Source: Enterococcus lemanii (GTDB taxonomy: Bacteria > Bacillota > Bacilli > Lactobacillales > Enterococcaceae). Taken from it: a DNA stretch of 64,000 nt. The DNA is taken from positions 16,750-80,749 of the forward strand of contig NZ_JAFBFD010000006.1 of NCBI RefSeq assembly GCF_016909125.1, read 5' to 3'. Positions 27,990-35,793 of the stretch are shown here, one piece after another. Under the pieces are notes generated by a model. The model had not been told where the DNA came from. It made no database searches and saw nothing but the letters and a program-made list of their open reading frames with translations. The position numbers and the translations under genes are program-made. Within the stretch, counting starts at the first letter, position 1, and the number at the start of each line of letters is the position of its first letter.

Positions 27990-28016
27990 AATCTAGCTTC
28001 TTTCGTCTTTTATTTT
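27973..28016 (+). terminator. Terminator of the AraC gene
   Basis: ACGAAAGAAGC (27973-27983) pairs with GCTTCTTTCGT (27996-28006), then CTTTTATTTTT. It overlaps the stop codon. Confidence 0.8.
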
Positions 28017-28105
28017 TGAGAATCATGCAACATCATTTGTTCGATTCGATATTGTTGTGGCACATCTTAATTTTTAATAACCTTGGTCAAAAATAAAATA
28101 AAAAA

Positions 28106-28135
28106 GAAGAAACCTTATCAAATCAAGGTTTCTTC
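28106..28135 (-). terminator. Terminator of the ireB-ruvX-DUF1292 operon
   Basis: GAAGAAACCTT pairs with AAGGTTTCTTC. On the minus strand it is followed by TTTTTTATTTT, 12 nt after the DUF1292 gene. Confidence 0.85.
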
Positions 28136-28147
28136 GCTTTATTTAAT

Positions 28148-28447
28148 CTATTCTTCTTCTTCGGACATGAAGGTGTTAAAGACTTCCTCAATCATATCCC
28201 ATTCTTTATCGGTTTCGATTTGTTCTAAACTACCTTCTGAGCCATCTTCGTTTTCGATGTAGGCATAGGCTTGTAGCTCAACTTCTTCGTCTTCTGGAAT
28301 TCCAGCTGGATAAAGTAAAACGTAATTGCGGCCAAACTCTTCTTGACCGTCAATCGTTAATAAAATTTCGTATAACGTTTCGTTTCCTTCATCGTCAATT
28401 AAAGTAATGTGTTCATGTCCTTCGTGGTCGTGTGTATGTTCTGTCAT
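28148..28447 (-). CDS. DUF1292 family protein (YrzB-like)
   Basis: 99 aa acidic protein of the DUF1292 family. The start contains a His-rich stretch ([10 protein letters not shown]) and the body has the family pattern '[20 protein letters not shown]' and 'NYVLLYPAG'. Role unknown. In Firmicutes it usually forms a conserved cluster with ruvX (yqgF) and ireB (yrzL), as here; the cluster is often downstream of alaS. Confidence 0.9.
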   Translation of the reverse strand: MTEHTHDHEGHEHITLIDDEGNETLYEILLTIDGQEEFGRNYVLLYPAGIPEDEEVELQAYAYIENEDGSEGSLEQIETDKEWDMIEEVFNTFMSEEEE

Positions 28448-28474
28448 TGTTTTTCCTCTTTTCTTTTCATTCTT

Positions 28475-28906
28475 TTATAATAATTTATTTCCGACGCTAT
28501 CTAAGTAGTTCTGTAAAATCATGACGGCCGCCACTTTATCAATGACTTTTTTGCGCTTGTCACGTGAAACGTTACCTTGTTCAATTAACATTCGTTCCGC
28601 TTGCACGGTTGTTAACCGCTCATCTTGATAAACTACCGGAATTTGATACAACTCTTCTAATTTATCACCATAAGCTATTGAAGCTTCTGCTCGTGGCCCA
28701 ATTGAGTTATTCATATTTTTGGGTAGGCCAATGCAAACTTTCGTCACTTCATATTCATCAATTAATTCTTTCACACGTTTAAAACCAAATTCGCCACGTG
28801 CTTCATTAATTCGAATAATTTCAACTCCTTGCGCTGTCCATCCCATCAAATCGCTTACAGCAACTCCCACGGTTTTGGATCCAACGTCAAGCCCCATTAT
28901 TCTCAT
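28475..28906 (-). CDS. ruvX: Putative pre-16S rRNA nuclease / Holliday junction resolvase YqgF
   Basis: 143 aa RNase H-fold protein of the YqgF/RuvX family. Visible are '[20 protein letters not shown]' (first catalytic Asp), '[10 protein letters not shown]' and '[14 protein letters not shown]' (Glu/Asp set). The family member in E. coli matures 16S rRNA 5' ends; resolvase activity has also been proposed. The start overlaps the ireB stop by 4 nt. Confidence 0.95.
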   Translation of the reverse strand: MRIMGLDVGSKTVGVAVSDLMGWTAQGVEIIRINEARGEFGFKRVKELIDEYEVTKVCIGLPKNMNNSIGPRAEASIAYGDKLEELYQIPVVYQDERLTTVQAERMLIEQGNVSRDKRKKVIDKVAAVMILQNYLDSVGNKLL

Positions 28907-29172
28907 GATAAATGAACTCCATGATCTTTCAAGTAATAGCGAATTAAAACTTCCATTATTTCGTCTCGTTCATGACGACGAATTAAGTTGCGCGCTTCAC
29001 GATAACGCGGGATATAGGCTGGGTCACCTGATAACAAATAACCAACAATTTGGTTAATTGGATTGTAGCCTTTTTCCTCTAAGGCGCGGTAAACAATCGC
29101 TAATGTTTCACTGATTTCTTGCTTACGGCTATCGTCAAAATCAAAACGAACCGTTTCATCATTTACACCCAT
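28903..29172 (-). CDS. ireB: IreB family regulatory phosphoprotein
   Basis: 89 aa (DUF965). IreB is the substrate of the Ser/Thr kinase IreK that sets intrinsic cephalosporin resistance in E. faecalis. The core '[20 protein letters not shown]' is unmistakable. The N-terminus reads [10 protein letters not shown]: Thr7 is kept, but position 4 is Asn. In E. faecalis Thr4 and Thr7 are the reported phosphosites (from memory), so only one would remain. First gene of the ireB-ruvX-DUF1292 operon. Confidence 0.93.
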   Translation of the reverse strand: MGVNDETVRFDFDDSRKQEISETLAIVYRALEEKGYNPINQIVGYLLSGDPAYIPRYREARNLIRRHERDEIMEVLIRYYLKDHGVHLS

Positions 29173-29217
29173 AACGTGACACCTCTTTCTTTAAAAAACT
29201 CTTTATTCCTAGTTCCT

Positions 29218-29246
29218 ATTGTACTAGACCTTTAGTTAAACTACAA
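29218..29246 (-). promoter_or_regulatory. Promoter of the ireB operon
   Basis: Minus-strand TTGTAG (29241-29246), 17-bp spacer, TACAAT (29218-29223), 46 nt before the ireB start. Confidence 0.65.
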
Positions 29247-29336
29247 ATAAATTCTTCTTAATCTACTTTAGATTATAACAAGTGTTTGTGATTTTTTTAT
29301 GATTTTTCTTGTATCTAAATTAAGAGTACGCAAAAT

Positions 29337-29365
29337 TTGACAAGTTCTTTGAGGATCCTTAAAGT
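29337..29365 (+). promoter_or_regulatory. Promoter of the thioredoxin-like gene
   Basis: TTGACA (29337-29342), 17-bp spacer, TAAAGT (29360-29365), with the start codon about 21 nt after the -10, so the leader is very short. Confidence 0.7.
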
Positions 29366-29386
29366 AAAGTAAAAGGGGTGAAAAAT

Positions 29387-29740
29387 ATGCAACACTTAAC
29401 TTTCGAACAAACAATTCAAAAAATCAGACAAAGTCCTCTTAGTTTACTCTACATCTCTGCTCCAAATTGCTCGGTTTGCCACGCGGTAAAACCACGAGTT
29501 GAGCAGCTTTTTCTTAATAACACTTTGCCCATGTTTGCGTTAGATATCGCAGAGGCACCTGAAGTCGCTGGGACATTTCAAGTTATGACCGCTCCAGCTA
29601 TTTTAATTTTTTATCAAGGAAAAGAGGTTCATCGACAAGCACGGTTTATTGATTTTGCCCGATTAGAATCTTTTGTAACCAATTACCAACAAATGAAAGA
29701 GGTTAGCGATTATACTTCTTTATTTGAAGCAAACACGTAA
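29387..29740 (+). CDS. Thioredoxin-like protein (YtpP-like)
   Basis: About 117 aa thioredoxin-fold protein with the redox motif 'SAPNCSVCHAVKPRV' (CSVC instead of CGPC) and cis-Pro in 'MTAPAILIFYQGKEV'. The change in the CxxC dipeptide suggests a different redox potential from trxA at 14474. The frame can start at a GTG (29378), but RBS AAAGGGG suits the ATG at 29387. Monocistronic. Likely cytoplasmic thiol reductase; target unknown. Confidence 0.85.
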   Translation: MQHLTFEQTIQKIRQSPLSLLYISAPNCSVCHAVKPRVEQLFLNNTLPMFALDIAEAPEVAGTFQVMTAPAILIFYQGKEVHRQARFIDFARLESFVTNYQQMKEVSDYTSLFEANT

Positions 29741-29749
29741 CAAATATTC

Positions 29750-29837
29750 ACGTCTAAAAAAACCGAACAATCGATTGGACTGCTCGCTCTTACCGTTTTG
29801 GTATGAGTACTTCAGCGTGTTTTCAATCGCGTTCGGT
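29750..29837 (-). pseudogene. Possible ISL3-family transposase stump / hairpin
   Basis: The minus-strand frame reads AIENTLKYSYQNGKSEQSNR, which resembles the C-terminal '(Y)SNGxxEGxNNKIK' region of ISL3-family transposases. Only about 27 codons remain. The same DNA is bounded by ACCGAAC (29762-29768) and GTTCGGT (29831-29837), so it may also fold as a long hairpin terminator between the convergent thioredoxin-like gene and rex. Confidence 0.35.
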
Positions 29838-29866
29838 TTTATTTTGACCTTATCAATCGATTCGGT

Positions 29867-30514
29867 CTAGTTTTCTTCTGGAATAATTCCTCCAGAGTGT
29901 AAGAAATAAATTAAGGTTTGTAATTCCGTCGTTAAATCAACGTTTTGTACCAGGACATCTGCTGGTGCTGTAATGCGGGTTGGCGTAAAGTTTAAAATTC
30001 CTTTGATACCTGCTGCAACTAAGTCATTCACTACATCTTGTGATCGTTCAGCCGGCACGGTTAAAATGGCAATATCAATTTGTTGAATTGAAATTTGTTC
30101 TTTCATATCAGACATTGGATAAACAGGAATCCCGTCCACAATTCGGCCCACAATCTCAGGATTTACGTCAAAAGCTGCACTCACTCGGATACTGTTACTT
30201 TGATGGAATTTGTATTTCAATAACGCACTCCCTAAATTCCCTACCCCAACAAGAGCAACATTGGTCATTTGATCATCATTTAGCGTTTTGGCAAAAAAGT
30301 GCATTAAATCCTTTACATCATACCCATAACCGCGCTTGCCCAACTCACCAAAGTAAGAAAAGTCACGGCGAATCGTTGCACTATCAACTTGTACCGCTTC
30401 ACTCAGTTCGGTTGAAGAAACTTTCTTCTTACCTGCATCATTTAATAATCTTAAGTAACGATAATATAAAGGCAAGCGTTTGGCTGTTGCCTTTGGAATT
30501 TGATTGTCTTTCAA
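29867..30514 (-). CDS. rex: Redox-sensing transcriptional repressor Rex
   Basis: 215 aa NADH/NAD sensor. The N-terminal winged helix ('[19 protein letters not shown]', '[20 protein letters not shown]') is followed by a Rossmann domain ('[16 protein letters not shown]') and the C-terminal swapped helix. NADH releases Rex from DNA and opens fermentation genes. The frame runs 44 codons further upstream, but GGAGG precedes the TTG at 30514, giving the standard [13 protein letters not shown] start. A Rex-like target lies before fucO (59222). Confidence 0.96.
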   Translation of the reverse strand: MKDNQIPKATAKRLPLYYRYLRLLNDAGKKKVSSTELSEAVQVDSATIRRDFSYFGELGKRGYGYDVKDLMHFFAKTLNDDQMTNVALVGVGNLGSALLKYKFHQSNSIRVSAAFDVNPEIVGRIVDGIPVYPMSDMKEQISIQQIDIAILTVPAERSQDVVNDLVAAGIKGILNFTPTRITAPADVLVQNVDLTTELQTLIYFLHSGGIIPEEN

Positions 30515-30529
30515 TTTTAGTACCTCCAT

Positions 30530-30546
30530 TTGTGAAAACTTCACTA
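30530..30546. promoter_or_regulatory. Rex-like dyad in the rex leader (weak)
   Basis: TTGTGAA-AAC-TTCACTA resembles the Rex operator TTGTGAANNNNTTCACAA, but the spacer is one base short and the right arm has mismatches. Possible autoregulation; low confidence. Confidence 0.25.
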
Positions 30547-30713
30547 TTACAAACCCTATCATAGCAAATTTAGCTTGATAAAAGCAATTCACTTGCTCAT
30601 AATTTGTGCTTTTTTTGTAATTTGCTTTTTTTCGTGTATCGCCCAAGGAAATAAACTATGGTAAACTGAAGAAAACATATCACTTGTTAGATGAATTAGA
30701 AATGAGGATTTAG

Positions 30714-32648
30714 ATGATTTTACTACAAATAAACCAGGTTGCTCGCTTATTTGGCGCTGAGGTGCTGTTTGAAAATATGCAGTTAGAAATTCAATCACAA
30801 AGTCGAATTGGTTTAGTTGGCCGAAACGGCGCCGGCAAATCAACACTTTTAAAAATTATTGCCGGTATTGAAAGTCCCGATAAAGGCACCTTGACCAAGA
30901 CAAAAAATTTATCAATTGGCTATTTAGCTCAAAATAGCGGTTTAAATTCAGATACAACTGTCTGGAATGAAATGCTTGATGCGTTTACTGCTGTACGTCA
31001 AATGGAAAGTCGTTTAAGAGAATTAGAAACGCTTATTAGTACACAAGAAATTGACTCGCCAGAAGGACAACGCGTCTTAAAAGAGTACGACCAATTACAA
31101 CATACTTTTGTTGAGCAGAATGGGTATAGCTACGAAAATGAGATTCGCTCCATTTTACACGGGTTTCAATTTGACGCCACCTTTTATCAACAAAAAGTGC
31201 AAGATTTATCTGGCGGACAACGAACGCGACTGGCTTTAGCAAAAATGTTATTGCAAAAGCCAGAACTACTTATTTTAGATGAACCAACAAACCATTTAGA
31301 TATCCAAACATTGGCTTGGTTAGAAAATTATTTACAAAATTATCAAGGCGCACTTTTAATTGTTTCGCATGACCGTTATTTTCTAGACAAAGTTGTGACC
31401 GAAATTTATGAAATTGCACGCCACAAAATGATGCACTACAAAGGGAACTACAGCCGCTATTTAACGCTAAAAGAAGAACAACTTGCTTTGGACTGGAAAG
31501 CTTTTGAAAAGCAACAAGGACAAATAAATAAACTGGAAGACTTTGTTGCTAGGAACTTAGCCAGAGCTTCAACCACCAAAAGAGCACAAAGTCGGCGGAA
31601 GCAACTTGAAAAGATGGAACGAATGGAACGACCACAAGGAGCAGAGAAATCAGCAAATATCCTTTTTAAAATCGATAAGCCATCAGGAAACGTGGTCTTA
31701 CAATTAGAAGACGGAGAAATCGGCTATGATAAACACGTTCTTGCTAAAAATATTACGCTAGATATTCGACGAAAAGATGCCATTGCGCTGGTTGGCCCAA
31801 ATGGGATTGGTAAGTCGACGCTTTTAAAATCCATCTTAAAAGAAATTCCACTCCTAAAAGGTACGCTCCATTACGGGACGAATGTATCTCTTGGTTATTA
31901 CGATCAAGGACAACAAAAACTGCAACCACAAAAAACAATTTTAAAAGAGCTTTGGGATGAACACCCGACAACACCGGAAGTTGAGATCCGCTCCGTTTTA
32001 GGAAGTTTCTTATTTTCTGGTGAAGACGTTGAAAAAACAATTGGTCTTTTAAGCGGTGGAGAAAAAGCTCGTGTCGCTTTAGCCAAACTGGCGATGAACC
32101 ATGAAAATTTCTTAATTTTAGACGAGCCTACGAACCACTTAGACATTGATAGTAAGGAAGTTTTAGAAAACGCGTTAATTGACTTTGAAGGAACGATTTT
32201 ATTTGTTTCGCACGATCGTTATTTTATCAATCGAATTGCAACAAAAGTAATTGAACTTTCACCAGAAAAAAGCACACTCTATTTAGGCGATTATGATTAT
32301 TACATGGAAAAAAAACAAGAAGAGGCCGAGTTGCTTGCTTTGCTAGAACAAGATCAAGTAAAAGAAAAAAGTGTATCTGCTGGTAAACAATCTTTCCAAC
32401 AAACGAAAGAACAACAAAAGATCATTCGCCAGCTACAAAGAAAAATTGGACAGCTAGAAGAGAACCTTGAACAAATTGAAGAAGAAGTGAGTCAATTAGA
32501 ACTACAAATGACTCAACCCGATAATTTAAATAATCATTTTGCGCTCATTGAACTTCAAACAACCATCGATGAGAAAACAATCCAACAAGAAACACTCTAT
32601 GAAGAATGGGAAAAAGCTAGTCTTGAGTTAGAGCAATTGGATTCATAA
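30714..32648 (+). CDS. ABC-F family ATPase (YdiF-like)
   Basis: 644 aa soluble protein with two ABC domains and no membrane part. Walker A motifs are 'GRNGAGKST' and 'GPNGIGKST'; signatures are 'LSGGQRTRLALAKML' and 'LSGGEKARVALAKLA'; each has 'ILDEPTNHLDI'. The interdomain linker (about residues 240-310) is basic, and a C-terminal coiled coil is present (about 545-644). ABC-F proteins act on the ribosome as translation factors; some protect from antibiotics. Length and the position divergent from rex match B. subtilis YdiF, which argues for a housekeeping role. Confidence 0.92.
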   Translation: MILLQINQVARLFGAEVLFENMQLEIQSQSRIGLVGRNGAGKSTLLKIIAGIESPDKGTLTKTKNLSIGYLAQNSGLNSDTTVWNEMLDAFTAVRQMESRLRELETLISTQEIDSPEGQRVLKEYDQLQHTFVEQNGYSYENEIRSILHGFQFDATFYQQKVQDLSGGQRTRLALAKMLLQKPELLILDEPTNHLDIQTLAWLENYLQNYQGALLIVSHDRYFLDKVVTEIYEIARHKMMHYKGNYSRYLTLKEEQLALDWKAFEKQQGQINKLEDFVARNLARASTTKRAQSRRKQLEKMERMERPQGAEKSANILFKIDKPSGNVVLQLEDGEIGYDKHVLAKNITLDIRRKDAIALVGPNGIGKSTLLKSILKEIPLLKGTLHYGTNVSLGYYDQGQQKLQPQKTILKELWDEHPTTPEVEIRSVLGSFLFSGEDVEKTIGLLSGGEKARVALAKLAMNHENFLILDEPTNHLDIDSKEVLENALIDFEGTILFVSHDRYFINRIATKVIELSPEKSTLYLGDYDYYMEKKQEEAELLALLEQDQVKEKSVSAGKQSFQQTKEQQKIIRQLQRKIGQLEENLEQIEEEVSQLELQMTQPDNLNNHFALIELQTTIDEKTIQQETLYEEWEKASLELEQLDS

Positions 32649-32696
32649 TTAATAAAGTTTCAAGAAGTAATTTTCTTGAAACTTTATTAATTTTTT
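32649..32696 (+). terminator. Terminator of the ABC-F gene
   Basis: TTAATAAAGTTTCAAGAA pairs perfectly with TTCTTGAAACTTTATTAA (18 bp, 6-nt loop), then six T. It starts at the stop codon. Confidence 0.92.
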
Positions 32697-32702
32697 GTGA
32701 AA

Positions 32703-32717
32703 AATTTTCAGAATTTT
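32703..32717. promoter_or_regulatory. Candidate CodY box upstream of ald
   Basis: AATTTTCAGAATTTT matches AATTTTCWGAAAATT at 13 of 15 positions, 74 nt before the ald start. CodY control would fit an amino-acid catabolic gene. Confidence 0.45.
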
Positions 32718-32790
32718 CATGCAATGATTGTGATTCTTCTGTTTTTCCTTTATAATTGAACGTACCCAAAAAGATGGAGTGATTAAGAAA

Positions 32791-33909
32791 ATGAAAATTG
32801 GAATTGTCAAAGAAATTAAGAATAATGAAAAAAGAGTCGCTTTGCCCCCTGCTTGTGTCTACGAATTAATCCAAGCAGGCCATGAAGTTTATGTTGAAAC
32901 ACAAGCTGGCGCAGGCTCTGCAATTAGCGATGAAGCTTACCTTGCTGTTGGCGCAATCATTAAAGAAAATCCAGCCGATGTTTGGGCACAAGACCTTGTG
33001 ATGAAAGTAAAAGAGCCCTTAAAAGAAGAATATCACTTTTTCCGTGAAGGTTTAATTTTATTTACTTACTTGCACTTAGCCGCAAATAAAGCCGTTACCC
33101 AAGCTTTAATTGAGGCAAAAGTTACCGCTATTGCTTATGAAAACGTCCAATTAGATAATGGTGGACTCCCACTATTGGCCCCAATGAGCGAAATTGCAGG
33201 TCGAATGGCTGTTCAAATTGGTGCACAATTTTTAGAAGGACCAAACGAAGGGAAAGGGATTTTACTAGCTGGTGTTCCAGGGGTCCGAAAAGGAAACGTT
33301 GTTGTTATCGGTGGGGGCGTTTCAGGAACCAACGCCGCACAAATCGCTTATGGCTTTGGTGCAAACGTCACTATTCTTGATGTCAATTTGCATCGCTTAA
33401 AAGAACTCGATGCTCAATTTAACGGGAAAGTTCAAACGCTACTTTCTAATGCGTTTAATATTGAAAAGCAATTAGAAACCGCTGATTTAGTCATTGGTGC
33501 TGTTTTATTACCTGGTAGAAAAGCGCCAACTTTAGTCACAAGAGACATGGTTAAAAAAATGCCGAAAAAATCAGTCATTGTTGATATTGCGATTGACCAA
33601 GGCGGTATTTTTGAAACAAGTTCTTTTGCAACTACTCATGACCAACCGACTTATATTGAAGAAGGCGTCATTCACTACGCGGTGGCAAACATGCCCGGTG
33701 GAGTTGCTCAGACTGCAACTTATGCTTTAAGTAATACAACTTTGGAGTATGTCCGTCTAATTGCGAATTCTGCCTCTTTTGAAAAAGCAATCAAAGCAAA
33801 TACCGCTTTGTATCGTGGCGTAAATACTTACCAAGGATTTGTCGTCAATGAAGGAATTGCGATTGATCTTGATTTACCATACAAAGCCTTAGATGCCCTA
33901 CTTGCGTAA
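32791..33909 (+). CDS. ald: Alanine dehydrogenase
   Basis: 372 aa NAD-dependent enzyme interconverting L-alanine and pyruvate plus ammonia. The N-terminal 'VKEIKNNEKRVALPPACV', the catalytic region 'TYLHLAANK', the NAD motif 'VVIGGGVSGTNAAQIAYG' and 'ANMPGGVAQTATYALS' are all diagnostic. The frame can begin at GTG 32779, but the ATG at 32791 gives the conserved MKIGIVKEIK start. Monocistronic, with TATAAT about 40 nt upstream and a terminator behind. Confidence 0.97.
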   Translation: MKIGIVKEIKNNEKRVALPPACVYELIQAGHEVYVETQAGAGSAISDEAYLAVGAIIKENPADVWAQDLVMKVKEPLKEEYHFFREGLILFTYLHLAANKAVTQALIEAKVTAIAYENVQLDNGGLPLLAPMSEIAGRMAVQIGAQFLEGPNEGKGILLAGVPGVRKGNVVVIGGGVSGTNAAQIAYGFGANVTILDVNLHRLKELDAQFNGKVQTLLSNAFNIEKQLETADLVIGAVLLPGRKAPTLVTRDMVKKMPKKSVIVDIAIDQGGIFETSSFATTHDQPTYIEEGVIHYAVANMPGGVAQTATYALSNTTLEYVRLIANSASFEKAIKANTALYRGVNTYQGFVVNEGIAIDLDLPYKALDALLA

Positions 33910-33915
33910 TAGAAC

Positions 33916-33957
33916 AAAACTCCTCAAGAAAGAATGATTTCTGAGGAGTTTTTTTAT
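33916..33957. terminator. Terminator between ald and the MerR gene
   Basis: AAAACTCCTCA (33916-33926) pairs with TGAGGAGTTTT (33942-33952), then T's. Convergent genes share it. Confidence 0.85.
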
Positions 33958-33970
33958 TAGACATCTGTTA

Positions 33971-34750
33971 TTAAACTTGGGTATTATTCTTTTTTTGTGT
34001 GAACTTCTGAATACTTTGGCAAAGTATTCTCGTCGCACCGTCCCCCACTTGTTTATCATAATAGTTAGTAAAGCGTTCATCGATTAAGTACATTTGTGCT
34101 AAGCCAAAATGGGCCTGTGCTTCATACTTTGGCCAATAAAATTGCAACCACTTTCGATGCAATTCAAAAATAAGCAATTGTAACGCTTCCTCTACAACGT
34201 TTCTTTTTAATGCAATGGCTAGTTGATCAAATAACTGCTTTTGTGTTTCTTCTAATTCTTGATTTTCTTCGATTGTCAAATTCATCAATTTTTGATTTGC
34301 TAAATCAATCGTTTCATCGCCATATTTTTCTCTAATTTCCGTACCATAAATTTGCTCATTTTTTGCGATTTTTTCTTTCTTAAATCCCATAAATTTGTCT
34401 TCTCCTGACATCTTCTCTCCTCCTTGATAAGTAACCAACGTTTTTTCAACTGTTCGTATCATTTGATCTAAACTTGCTCGTTTCGCTTCTAAGGCGATTT
34501 TGTGCGTTTTTAAAGCTTGTTCAAAATCAAAATCGGGGTTATCTAATATTTGCTTAATTGCCGTTAACTTTAATCCTAATTCTTTATAAAGTAAAATTTG
34601 TTGTAAACGTTCCAATTCCTCTTCACCATAAATTCGATAACCCGATTGATTCATCTCTCGTGGTTCTAATAGTTTTTCTTCATGATAAAAACGTAAAGTT
34701 CGACTACTCACACCTGACATTTCAGCAACTTGCTTAATGGTATAATCCAT
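33971..34750 (-). CDS. MerR-family regulator with TipAS-like domain (Mta-like)
   Basis: 259 aa. The MerR HTH 'YTIKQVAEMSGVSSRTLRFYHEE' and wing occupy residues 3-70, followed by a dimerisation helix and, from about residue 115, an all-helical domain like TipAS (antibiotic recognition domain of TipAL/Mta). Such proteins bind thiopeptides or other amphiphiles and activate multidrug efflux genes and their own promoter. The gene has a textbook MerR promoter (34773-34803). No efflux gene is adjacent, so the target is unknown. Confidence 0.88.
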   Translation of the reverse strand: MDYTIKQVAEMSGVSSRTLRFYHEEKLLEPREMNQSGYRIYGEEELERLQQILLYKELGLKLTAIKQILDNPDFDFEQALKTHKIALEAKRASLDQMIRTVEKTLVTYQGGEKMSGEDKFMGFKKEKIAKNEQIYGTEIREKYGDETIDLANQKLMNLTIEENQELEETQKQLFDQLAIALKRNVVEEALQLLIFELHRKWLQFYWPKYEAQAHFGLAQMYLIDERFTNYYDKQVGDGATRILCQSIQKFTQKKNNTQV

Positions 34751-34772
34751 TTCCCTCCTCCTTTTTTTCTTT

Positions 34773-34803
34773 ATTGTACCCCTTCACCTTACGTTAAGGT
34801 CAA
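34773..34803 (-). promoter_or_regulatory. MerR-type autoregulated promoter with 19-bp spacer
   Basis: Minus-strand TTGACC (34798-34803) and TACAAT (34773-34778) are 19 bp apart, the overlong spacing characteristic of MerR-activated promoters. The dyad ACCTTA-CGT-TAAGGT (34786-34800) lies at the -35 side of the spacer. It points to the MerR gene itself. Confidence 0.75.
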
Positions 34804-34837
34804 GGCGTTTTATCGTACATTAAAAAAGATTTCCTTG

Positions 34838-34875
34838 TGAAAGCGCTAGCAAAAGATTAAATAACAATGTATAAT
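34838..34875 (+). promoter_or_regulatory. cre site over the comK-like promoter
   Basis: TGAAAGCGCTAGCA (34838-34851) fits the CcpA consensus TGWAARCGYTWNCW at every position. It overlaps the -35 position (34847-34852) of a promoter whose -10 is TATAAT (34870-34875). CcpA bound here should repress the downstream comK-like gene when glucose is present. Confidence 0.7.
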
Positions 34876-34913
34876 GTTATTTAATTATATCTGTTAAAGT
34901 AAAAGGAGATCTT

Positions 34914-35714
34914 ATGAAGTTATCAAATTTTCAATTACATAACAAGCAACTTCCTTCGATTAAGGAGTACCGCGGTTATAAAATACCTTTAAGCACCTTA
35001 TTTTGCTTGTCAGAAGAGCTTTATTACACCCCTGAAAATATTCATAAAGTAACACATCATTTTGAGCCAGCAATTACACCTGATTTTTTTGAAGAAGTTT
35101 ACGCACTCGTTCCTATTAAAACTGCATTCCACAAAAAAACGTTCGTTCTGTATAAAAATTACGCACTTTATGTAGAACTTACGCCACTTGATATTATACA
35201 AAATGTACTTAAAGCCTATCAATATTTAGATTTTAAAGTTTACGCTCGAACAATTCATTCTATTTTTAATAAAAAAACAACCATCATTCCAATTGCTACT
35301 CAAAAATTTAGCATTTTTTCTTTAGGTAGCATCCATGAAAAAGAAACAATTTGGATTAATCCCGCTCGCGTTTGTAATATTGAAGAGACCAATCATTTAA
35401 CTTTCATTGAGCTAGACAATTCTTTTACCATTGGTAGTGATCGACAAGCACGCGGAATCAAAAGGCGGATGATAAAATCTTTTATTATCCATGGCATCTT
35501 AAAAAGAGAAGCCGATGCCGATCCGATTCGACCAACAACTAATTTGCTAGAGTATTTGGATATCCCTTCGAACATTGTTACAAGAACGATTTTAAAAGGG
35601 GTGGAATATCAACACTTACCCGGACTACAGGGCGATTTTTTTGAACGCTATAATTTTGAGGCGGCGTTTCTTGCAAAACGAAAACTACTACAACGATTGG
35701 ATATCGAAGAATAA
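34914..35714 (+). CDS. ComK-like competence transcription factor
   Basis: 266 aa. The middle part, 'PIATQKFSIFSLGSIHEKET' followed by IWINPARV, then 'TFIELDNSFTIGSDRQAR', aligns with the ComK core of B. subtilis ('PIAISPSLGIYFFPT...CIWISHEHV', 'SIELDVSYNSFENQ'). The protein is about 70 residues longer than Bacillus ComK, with extra sequence at both ends. ComK activates late competence (com) genes in Bacillus and Listeria; its role in enterococci is unknown. A perfect cre overlaps its promoter. RBS AAAGGAG, terminator behind. Confidence 0.72.
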   Translation: MKLSNFQLHNKQLPSIKEYRGYKIPLSTLFCLSEELYYTPENIHKVTHHFEPAITPDFFEEVYALVPIKTAFHKKTFVLYKNYALYVELTPLDIIQNVLKAYQYLDFKVYARTIHSIFNKKTTIIPIATQKFSIFSLGSIHEKETIWINPARVCNIEETNHLTFIELDNSFTIGSDRQARGIKRRMIKSFIIHGILKREADADPIRPTTNLLEYLDIPSNIVTRTILKGVEYQHLPGLQGDFFERYNFEAAFLAKRKLLQRLDIEE

Positions 35715-35739
35715 GTTCATTTCATCACAATAAAAAAAT

Positions 35740-35770
35740 GCACGCAAAGATGACTTTGCGTGCGTTTTTT
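35740..35770. terminator. Terminator between comK-like gene and walJ
   Basis: GCACGCAAAG (35740-35749) pairs with CTTTGCGTGC (35754-35763), 4-nt loop, followed by GTTTTTTATT. Confidence 0.85.
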
Positions 35771-35793
35771 ATTCATTCGTAATTTTAGCGATT

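Noticed and set aside
28010..28066. Short minus-strand tail (..QQYRIEQMMLHDSQK) behind the AraC gene
   Set aside because: Only about 17 codons with an upstream in-frame stop; I cannot match it to a family, and it overlaps the AraC terminator.
30530..30546. Rex autoregulatory box in the rex leader as a firm call
   Set aside because: Spacer is one base short and the right arm is degenerate; kept only as a weak feature.
30040..30564. 174-codon plus-strand ORF
   Set aside because: Antisense to rex, which has full family motifs; no RBS and no recognisable domain.
30515..30646. 44-residue N-terminal extension of Rex
   Set aside because: No RBS at the far start; GGAGG and the conserved [13 protein letters not shown] start lie at 30514.
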